This document shows positions 1 through 5,880 of a stretch of 15,733 nt of DNA, piece after piece (the stretch's first letter is position 1; every line of letters starts with the position of its first letter). The position numbers and the translations under genes are program-made. Below the pieces are notes generated by a model. It was not told the origin of the DNA, did not search any database, and was given only the letters and a program-made list of their open reading frames with translations. Source of the stretch: VFKE01 sp031400955 (GTDB lineage Bacteria; Verrucomicrobiota; Verrucomicrobiia; Verrucomicrobiales; Verrucomicrobiaceae); NCBI GenBank assembly GCA_031400955.1, contig JANNQW010000337.1:1-15733 (forward strand), written 5' to 3'.

Positions 1-1325
1 TTGCTGGTGGTTTGCTTGACCTGCGCCGTGATGCCGAGTGCCAGACCAATGACTCCTGTTGCCAAACCAAAAACGGGCACAATCCCAATGATGCCGAGCA
101 CAAGCGCCCAAATGGCCAGCGCTCCGGCTCGCTTAGGTGGAATGGTTGGATATCCCTGAGGGCTTGGTTGAAAGCGGCGCACGGGTGGCGGAGAAGCATG
201 GGGCGCAACGCTGGATGGCACCACCATCAGTTCCGAGCAAGCCGGACAACTGACCTGAGTTCCCGCCGCACTTTGATCCACTGAAAGCCTCTGGTTGCAT
301 TTTGGGCAGATGAATTGTATTTTCATGGTTGATGATCCTTCCTTGTTATTGGGGTTTGCTTGTTCGATGATTGTCTCAACGGATTTCTTGACTTGGATTG
401 CTTGTTGATAACGGAGTTCGGGATCCTTTTCCAACGCGCGCAAGACAACTTCGTCAAGCCGCACGTCGATGTGAACTTTGCGGGATGGCGCTTGCAGTTC
501 CTTGTCGGGCAGTTCCCCAGTGAGCATTTCGTAGAGCACCACGCCCAGTGAATAGATGTCCACGCGATGATCGGTGACGCCATGCGCCTTCTGCTCTGGG
601 GCCATGTATTGCGGCGTGCCGGCAACAATCGAATGTGGCACGGGTGTTTCGTCTGTGGATTCAGTGCTCACGGGCAGAATGCCCAAGCTATTTTCTCCGA
701 TCATCTTTGCGATGCCGAAGTCGGCGATCTTCACGCGGCCTGCTTTGTCGAGCAGCAGATTTTCTGGCTTGATGTCGCGATGGACGATGCCGTGCTCATG
801 CGCGTATTGCAGCGCCTCGCATACGGGCGGCACCACGGCCAGGGCCTGTTCCGGCGTGAAGCGCCCCGCTTTCATCGCCTGCCGCAGATTTACTCCGTCC
901 ACGAATTCCATGAGCAGGAAATAGAACTCTCCGGCCCGGCCAAAATCATGCACCGTGACGATGTGCGGATGGCTGAGTTTGGCGAGCGCTTGTGCCTCGC
1001 GTTGGAATCGCTCGGAAAAACCGGGCTGATCGGCGAGTTCGACGGGGAGAATTTTCAATGCCACAAAGCGGTCGAGCTGCGGCTGCCGCGCCTTGAACAC
1101 TGCGCCCATTCCGCCGCTGCCGATGAGTGCGATGACTTCCAACTGCGGAAAGTGTGGAGCGAGTTCTTCCGGCGTGAGGACCGGCATCGGCGAGGCTTGA
1201 TCACCTGCCTGTGTTGGCTCAATGATCTGAGCCATGAGACAGCGCGGACAGAAGCTGCCGTCGGTCTCGGGCATCTCGGCGCCACATTGATGGCATCGTT
1301 TGTCCTGCACTGATGGATCGCTCAT
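1..1325 (-). CDS. Serine/threonine protein kinase with zinc ribbons, C-terminus cut by window edge
   Basis: Cytoplasmic Hanks-type kinase that should phosphorylate Ser/Thr on protein partners. The visible 441 residues begin with a zinc ribbon (C11-x2-C14, C26-x2-C29). The kinase domain runs from about 62 to 320: glycine loop GSGGMG (69-74), ATP-binding K91 in VALK, E110, catalytic loop HRDIKPEN (182-189, catalytic D184), DFG (202-204) and APE (242-244). All key residues are present, so it should be active. A second zinc ribbon follows (CPKC 340-343, CPAC 360-363), then a Pro-rich linker and a hydrophobic GX-rich stretch (401-435) resembling a DUF4190-type membrane segment. The reading frame is open at the left edge. 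The ATG at 1325 is preceded by AGGA at SD spacing. It lies 44 bp downstream of an ECF sigma gene, a common pairing in Verrucomicrobia and Planctomycetes. The target is not known; the neighbouring sigma factor is the obvious candidate (inference). Confidence 0.93.
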   Translation of the reverse strand, partial: MSDPSVQDKRCHQCGAEMPETDGSFCPRCLMAQIIEPTQAGDQASPMPVLTPEELAPHFPQLEVIALIGSGGMGAVFKARQPQLDRFVALKILPVELADQPGFSERFQREAQALAKLSHPHIVTVHDFGRAGEFYFLLMEFVDGVNLRQAMKAGRFTPEQALAVVPPVCEALQYAHEHGIVHRDIKPENLLLDKAGRVKIADFGIAKMIGENSLGILPVSTESTDETPVPHSIVAGTPQYMAPEQKAHGVTDHRVDIYSLGVVLYEMLTGELPDKELQAPSRKVHIDVRLDEVVLRALEKDPELRYQQAIQVKKSVETIIEQANPNNKEGSSTMKIQFICPKCNQRLSVDQSAAGTQVSCPACSELMVVPSSVAPHASPPPVRRFQPSPQGYPTIPPKRAGALAIWALVLGIIGIVPVFGLATGVIGLALGITAQVKQTTS

Positions 1326-1369
1326 ACCTGTATCCTGACGTGACGCGGTGAAAACATAACAAAGTTTTT

Positions 1370-2098
1370 TCAGCTTCCCAATGCCGCGAACAAAGCCTGC
1401 ATCTCTTCCTGCACCATCGCCGGATCGGCCAGCGTGCCAGCCACCTCTGTCTTCACACACAGCCGTAGCCGTTTTTTCAGCCGGAGGGCCGCCATGCGGA
1501 AGGCTTCAAGATTCATGCCACAGGCCGCCGCCATCTTCGCCTGCTCACCGTGAACGGCATCGCCGGTGAGCAGCGGCTTGACTTGGTCAAAGAGAGTCTC
1601 GCGTCCGTTCGCTTTGCATTCTGCACGCAGCGCCTCCAACCCACGCACGAGCACAGTCACCGCCCACTGGCGGTCGAACTCCGCATCGGGGGAGGTCTGG
1701 CGTGCGTCTGGAACTGCATTCACCTCATCATCGTCCATTGTAACTGATGTCATTCCGCCCCCGCGTTTCATTCGCAGTGCGGATTCCCGATGATGAGATA
1801 GGAAATGTTTCACTGCGCCCAGCAAATAGGAGCGGAACCGCCCGCGTTCTCGATCCACCGTATTGATCGTCCCGCCCTTAAGCATCTCCGCGAAGAAGGC
1901 GTGGCTCAGCTCACGCGCCGCATCCGCATCTCGTAGCGCCCTGCGCAGATAGGCAACGACCGGCTCATAGTAAGCATCGCACAAATCAGCCAAGGCATCG
2001 CGCCCTTCCTCCGAATCGGCCTTGGCCAGGCAAACCCGCGTCCACTGCGTGGTGTGGAATGGAGCTCCATGGAATTTTGGCTGAGATGCGGTGGTCAT
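1370..2098 (-). CDS. ECF-type RNA polymerase sigma factor
   Basis: A 242-residue sigma-70 family regulator, expected to bind core RNA polymerase and direct it to specific promoters. The N-terminal 'TTQWTRV' is typical of a large ECF group found beside Ser/Thr kinases. Region 2 spans about 30-105, including 'RGRFRSYLLGAVKHFL', the conserved core of this group, followed by 'KRGGG'. Region 4 spans about 170-225 with a helix-turn-helix-like segment (AACGMNLEAFRMAALRLKKRLR). The linker between them holds an acidic patch (MDDDE). In region 2.2 the usual acidic 'EDAQDL' pattern reads 'DAARELSHAFF', so it is less acidic than I expect for the family. No anti-sigma gene is adjacent; the next gene downstream is a kinase, which suggests phosphorylation-based control. 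The start ATG fits the family N-terminus, but no Shine-Dalgarno sequence is visible. ECF identity is confident; its regulon is unknown. Confidence 0.88.
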   Translation of the reverse strand: MTTASQPKFHGAPFHTTQWTRVCLAKADSEEGRDALADLCDAYYEPVVAYLRRALRDADAARELSHAFFAEMLKGGTINTVDRERGRFRSYLLGAVKHFLSHHRESALRMKRGGGMTSVTMDDDEVNAVPDARQTSPDAEFDRQWAVTVLVRGLEALRAECKANGRETLFDQVKPLLTGDAVHGEQAKMAAACGMNLEAFRMAALRLKKRLRLCVKTEVAGTLADPAMVQEEMQALFAALGS

Positions 2099-2140
2099 GG
2101 TCGCGGATTATGCTGCCACAGGTCCATGATGTTTTGAAGG

Positions 2141-2166
2141 CGAAACGTCACGCGGAATCCTTACGG
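2141..2166 (-). promoter_or_regulatory. Candidate ECF-type promoter upstream of the sigma gene
   Basis: On the minus strand, about 45-70 bp before the sigma start codon, GTAAGG is followed after a short spacer by CGTTTCG. This resembles the bipartite -35/-10 layout of ECF promoters and would fit autoregulation. A partly similar word (CGCGTCACGTC) lies just before the downstream kinase. This is a resemblance only; I could not compare it with other genes of the regulon. Confidence 0.2.
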
Positions 2167-2229
2167 CGATTTTTTTCCCACCCCAAAAACCAAATTTTAC
2201 AGGCCAAAAGATAAATTTAACATCATATT

Positions 2230-4716
2230 TCATCTTTCTCGCAGCGTCCCGCTGGTCACGCCAAGTTGTGATTGAGCCCGCAGTTCGCGCCAGAGCAAGG
2301 CGCCGCCGCGTGCGCCGCTGAGCAACGCTTGATATGTTTCGATCACCTGTGCGGCAGCGCTGGCCGATTCCTCAAGAAGTTCCACTCGATAGTGCCTCAG
2401 TCCGGCCTGCATCAGATCGCTGAAGAATCTCGCTCCGGTCTGCGGCACGGCGTTGAAGAGCGTGTTCCGGCAGCCGACGTCCGCCTTCAACGGATGCTCC
2501 ATGCCTACGCGGTCGCGAAGTTTGACGCTGTGCTTTTCACAGGGACGACCGCAGTCCAGGGAGGTTTTTCCCTGCGACATGAACGCGGCGAAGACGCAGT
2601 GCTCCATGTGAAACATCGGCATGTGTTGATGCAGCGTGAGTTCAAACCAGGAGGGAGGTGCTGCGCGCAGCAAGTCAAGCACTTGTCCGATGTCCAGATC
2701 GTAGGAAACCGTGAGATGTTCCAGTCCGGAGTCGATCAGGAAATCTGCGGTGAGCGGGTTGGCCACGTTGAGGGAAAAGTCTCCTGTCATTCGCAGACTT
2801 GACGATGCGAAAAACTCGATTGACCCCAAGTTGCGGATCAGAACGCCATCTGGCTTTGTGTTGGAGATCAGTTTGAAGTATCCGGATTCACCCGGCTTCT
2901 GAATGCGCGGAGTTGCGAGGAATATCTCTGTGCCGGCACCGTGCTGTCGCACCTGTGCAACCGCTTCGGCGAACAGTCGGATGTCTTCGAAGTCCGCGTA
3001 AATTCGCGCCACTTTGGCATCGAGTGCTGCGGCGATCTGCTCGGTATTGCGGCAGAGCACGAAAAGCGCTGGCTCGGCTCGTGGCACAGGCTTGCAGCCT
3101 GTGTGTAGGGCGGACATTTTGTCCGCCAGCCAAGATTCCGGCGCAGGCAAAATGCCTGCGCTACACACAGGCTGCAAGCCTGTGCCACTCAGCTTTTCCA
3201 CCAAGGCCCGTCGCATCCGGTTCAACTCGCTGATCGGGAGAATAAGATCACCTTCCAACCGCACTTCGAGCGTGGCGATTTCATATGGCGTGCCGCCAAG
3301 TTTTCCAAACTGCTCCAACAAGATCTCACGCGTCAGCGGTCGCTTCAGCGCCGTCTGCAAGGGCATGGCAGAGGTCACGTTTTCCGCCGCGAGACCCTCA
3401 TCATCAAGCAGCGAAAGCGTCAGTGCCAAGCCCGCTGCTCCTGTGACGCTCAGGTGCAGCGCTCGCTGCTTGCGAATGGGAATCTCGCCTTGGAAAGTCG
3501 CGCGCAGCCTTTTGTCCAGCGCGGGATCACTCGTTTTGTAGATGCGCGTGCCCAGCGGGATTTTAGTGAAATCGAGTTTGTCGTGTTGGAACTCGATGTG
3601 GTTGCCTTTCACGGCGTAGAGGAATCCGCCCTGCTCGCGGTCGGTGTCGCCGGGATTTTCAAACACCACGCCATCGCCCGGTTTCAGCGGCACGCGCATC
3701 TCGGTCAATTCCACGCCGTCGGTTGCATGGCGCAGCACCTCACCAACCAATGGTCCGCGCTTCTTGCCGAATCGAGCGCCCACCAGTTCCTGATGGTTCA
3801 CACCGTGCATCCAGCCGGAATACAAGCCGCGGCTGAAGGTCATCTCCAGTGCGTAGCGATCTTCGGCTTCTGACCTCTGACTTCCGACCTCTGACTTATG
3901 CATCGCCGCATCAATGGCCTTGCGATACACGCCCGTCACCGCTGCGACATATTCCGGAGTTTTGAGCCGGCCCTCAATCTTGAAACTGCGCACACCGAGT
4001 TCGATCAACTGGGGTATCTCGTCCACCGCCGCCAGATCCTGTGGCGAGAGTAGATAACGTTTCTCGCCGAGATCCTGCTTCTCACCATCAACGATCAATT
4101 CATAGGGCATCCGGCAGGCCTGGGCGCATTCGCCCCGGTTGGCACTGCGTCGACCGAGCGATTCACTCGTCAGGCACTGGCCGGAATAGGCCACGCAGAG
4201 CGCGCCATGCACGAACACTTCCAATGGCAGCGGATTTTCCTCTCGTTGAAAACGTTCCAAGTCCCGGAGTGATAACTCACGAGAGAGCACCGCCAGATCG
4301 AGTCCTAGTTTGCGCGCGAAACGCAAACCCTCGGGCGAGGTGATGGTCATCTGCGTGCTGGCGTGAAGCTTGATCCGTGGTGCGATGGCTTTGACCATTC
4401 GCGCGAGTCCGAGATCTTGCACGATCACGGCGTCCACACCGGCATCATCCAGCAGGCGGATTTGTCTTTCCGCATCGGTCAACTCGCTAGTGAAGATCAG
4501 CGTGTTAAATGCGCAATGGCCTCGCACCCCATGCAGGTGGAGAAATTCCATGAGACGCGGCAAATCATCTTCCGTGAAGTTGTCCGCCCGCAGTCGCGCA
4601 TTGAATCTCGGCAGTCCGAAGTATATCGCGTCGGCACCGTTGGCCACTGCTGCTCGTGCGCAATCCCAGTTGCCCGCGGGCGCGAGCAATTCAGGTGGCT
4701 GGAGTCGGGGAATCAC
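2230..4716 (-). CDS. U32-family protein (RlhA/TrhP-like, DUF3656 type) with two in-frame repeat insertions
   Basis: An 828-residue member of the 'peptidase U32' family. Characterised relatives (RlhA, TrhP, UbiU/UbiV) are Fe-S proteins used in hydroxylation of rRNA, tRNA or ubiquinone precursors rather than proven proteases. The N-terminus 'PPELLAPAGNWD' and the signature around residues 166-205 (FVHGALCVAYSGQC ... GECAQACR) are clear. C174, C181, C197 and C201 are likely cluster ligands. 'FKIEGRLKTPEYVA' (245-259) and 'FSRGLYSGWM' (294-303) are also family features. The C-terminal part repeats a Cys-containing U32-like segment (MFHMEHCVF ... CGRPC ... GCRNTLF). The start is GTG, chosen because the family N-terminus begins immediately after it. 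Two insertions look foreign: residues 273-284 from a 7-bp tandem repeat and about 510-546 from a 108-bp palindromic repeat. It is divergent from queG, 47 bp away. The exact substrate cannot be told; an rRNA hydroxylation role (RlhA-like) is my best inference. Confidence 0.9.
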   Translation of the reverse strand: MIPRLQPPELLAPAGNWDCARAAVANGADAIYFGLPRFNARLRADNFTEDDLPRLMEFLHLHGVRGHCAFNTLIFTSELTDAERQIRLLDDAGVDAVIVQDLGLARMVKAIAPRIKLHASTQMTITSPEGLRFARKLGLDLAVLSRELSLRDLERFQREENPLPLEVFVHGALCVAYSGQCLTSESLGRRSANRGECAQACRMPYELIVDGEKQDLGEKRYLLSPQDLAAVDEIPQLIELGVRSFKIEGRLKTPEYVAAVTGVYRKAIDAAMHKSEVGSQRSEAEDRYALEMTFSRGLYSGWMHGVNHQELVGARFGKKRGPLVGEVLRHATDGVELTEMRVPLKPGDGVVFENPGDTDREQGGFLYAVKGNHIEFQHDKLDFTKIPLGTRIYKTSDPALDKRLRATFQGEIPIRKQRALHLSVTGAAGLALTLSLLDDEGLAAENVTSAMPLQTALKRPLTREILLEQFGKLGGTPYEIATLEVRLEGDLILPISELNRMRRALVEKLSGTGLQPVCSAGILPAPESWLADKMSALHTGCKPVPRAEPALFVLCRNTEQIAAALDAKVARIYADFEDIRLFAEAVAQVRQHGAGTEIFLATPRIQKPGESGYFKLISNTKPDGVLIRNLGSIEFFASSSLRMTGDFSLNVANPLTADFLIDSGLEHLTVSYDLDIGQVLDLLRAAPPSWFELTLHQHMPMFHMEHCVFAAFMSQGKTSLDCGRPCEKHSVKLRDRVGMEHPLKADVGCRNTLFNAVPQTGARFFSDLMQAGLRHYRVELLEESASAAAQVIETYQALLSGARGGALLWRELRAQSQLGVTSGTLRER
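3081..3188. repeat. Palindromic repeat family A, copy 1, inside the U32 gene
   Basis: A 108-bp element bounded by a perfect 28-bp inverted repeat (3081-3108 and 3161-3188). Each arm is itself a hairpin (CACAGGCT-TGC-AGCCTGTG). Between the arms lie two more hairpins: GGCGGACA-TTT-TGTCCGCC (3109-3127) and GCGCAGGCA-AAA-TGCCTGCGC (3141-3161). The length is exactly 36 codons and contains no stop in the U32 frame, so the gene remains open. It is read as a peptide containing GTGLQPVCSAGILPAP and HTGCKPVP. No transposase is present. Confidence 0.93.
3869..3896. repeat. 7-bp tandem repeat inside the U32 gene
   Basis: Four tandem 7-bp units on the plus strand: TCTGACC, TCTGACT, TCCGACC, TCTGACT. On the coding (minus) strand the unit is (A/G)GTC(A/G)GA. 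The 28 bp plus flanking bases encode SEVGSQRSEAE in a surface-loop position of the U32 protein, between 'AIDAAMHK' and 'RYALEMTF'. Homologues, as I recall them, run straight from one flank to the other with little between, so this looks like an acquired insertion. Confidence 0.8.
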
Positions 4717-4763
4717 GAGGTATCAGTAGCACGAAACCAAGCCGGTGGCATCTTGAGCCTCAC

Positions 4764-5837
4764 ATGGGAATGGAGCAGTTGAAACAAGATCTGGTTTCGA
4801 AGGCGCGCGTGGCTGGCTTCGGTGACTGCCGGATTGCCTTGGCGCAACCAGCGGCCCACCGCGCCTTGTTCGAGCAGTGGATAGCCGAGGGCAAGCACGG
4901 CGACATGGCATGGATGGCGCGCAACATGGAACGGCGCGGTGATCCAGTTGCGGTGTTGCCGGGTGCGAAGTCGGTCATCGTGCTCGCCATGAATTATTTT
5001 CCGGGGGCGCAGCAGCCAGGAGCGCTGGAAGGAAAAATCGCGCGCTATGCCTGGAATGAAGACTACCACGATCTCATCGCGGAGAAGCTGCGCGCGCTGG
5101 ATGGATTGCTTGTCGCCCATGGTGGCACACAAAAATGCTATGTGGATACCGGTCCTGTTCTGGAGCGCGATTTTGCGAACGAAGCCGGCCTCGGCTGGAA
5201 TGGCAAGAGCACCATGCAAATCCACCGCAAGCTCGGCACTTGGTTCTTTCTTGCGGAGATCATTACCACCTTGCCATTGGAACCGGATGCGCCGCAGCGC
5301 GATCTGTGCGGCAAGTGCACCCGCTGCATGGTCGCGTGTCCCACCCAGGCCATCACCGCGCCGCGCCGGCTCGACGCCCGGCGCTGCATTTCATATCTCA
5401 CCATTGAGCACAAAGGAAGCATCCCGTTGGAGTTTCGCCGGGCCATCGGTGATCGCATCTACGGTTGCGACGACTGTCTTGATGCCTGCCCGTGGAACCG
5501 TTTCGCAGTGGCTTCGCACGAAGCTGCGTTTCAGGCGCGCGAGTCCGTGTTCAACATGAAGCTGCGCGATTTCCTCAAGCTCACTGATGATGAATTTCGC
5601 ATGTTGTTTCGCAAATCACCCATCAAACGCATCAAGCGGCCCGCGTTCCTGCGCAACGTGTGCGTGGTAATGGGGAACATCGGCACGACCGATGATCTGC
5701 CAGCGTTGATGGAGGCAGCGATAGGCGATGAGCCACTGATCGCCGAGCACGCTCAGTGGGCGCTGGCGGAAATCCAAGCGCGATGTGGCGTAGTCCACTT
5801 TGATCCGGCACTGCCGGATGTGAATAAAATGGCTTGA
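4764..5837 (+). CDS. queG: Epoxyqueuosine reductase QueG
   Basis: Catalyses the last step of queuosine synthesis, reducing epoxyqueuosine to queuosine at the tRNA wobble position (G34 of Tyr, His, Asn and Asp tRNAs), using a cobalamin cofactor and two [4Fe-4S] clusters in the cytoplasm. The 357-residue product is close to the usual length of about 380. Cluster motifs are CGKCTRCMVACP (C182, C185, C188, C192) and C208 with CDDCLDACP (C235, C238, C242). 'YVDTGPVLERDFA' (126-138) holds the conserved catalytic Asp, and 'GWNGKSTMQIH' follows. The C-terminal 290-340 region is HEAT-like, as in the family. The start is uncertain between ATG 4764 and ATG 4770; neither has a good Shine-Dalgarno. An upstream extension to 4656 would overlap the divergent U32 gene and does not look like family sequence. 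No other queuosine genes are in the window. Confidence 0.96.
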   Translation: MGMEQLKQDLVSKARVAGFGDCRIALAQPAAHRALFEQWIAEGKHGDMAWMARNMERRGDPVAVLPGAKSVIVLAMNYFPGAQQPGALEGKIARYAWNEDYHDLIAEKLRALDGLLVAHGGTQKCYVDTGPVLERDFANEAGLGWNGKSTMQIHRKLGTWFFLAEIITTLPLEPDAPQRDLCGKCTRCMVACPTQAITAPRRLDARRCISYLTIEHKGSIPLEFRRAIGDRIYGCDDCLDACPWNRFAVASHEAAFQARESVFNMKLRDFLKLTDDEFRMLFRKSPIKRIKRPAFLRNVCVVMGNIGTTDDLPALMEAAIGDEPLIAEHAQWALAEIQARCGVVHFDPALPDVNKMA

Positions 5838-5842
5838 GAAGG

Positions 5843-5880
5843 CATGGAATGCGGATTCTGTCCGCTCATTCTATTCCATG
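5843..5880 (+). promoter_or_regulatory. Inverted repeat covering the kinase start codon
   Basis: CATGGAAT (5843-5850) pairs perfectly with ATTCCATG (5873-5880), and the inner GCGGA (5851-5855) pairs with TCCGC (5861-5865) around a TTCTG loop, leaving a 7-nt bulge on the right side. The right arm contains the ATG of the downstream kinase (5878-5880). It is not followed by a T-run, so it does not look like a classical terminator. It could hide the start codon in mRNA, but this is unproven. Confidence 0.4.

Noticed and set aside
567..1313. Plus-strand open frame of 248 residues
   Set aside because: Antisense to the kinase gene, which has every kinase motif on the minus strand.
2180..2229. AT-rich segment after the U32 gene as a terminator
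   Set aside because: AAATTT repeats can pair, but the stem is only 6 A/T pairs with a long loop, too weak to call.
3081..3188. Repeat A as an insertion sequence remnant
   Set aside because: There is no transposase fragment within it; the interior is entirely made of hairpins.
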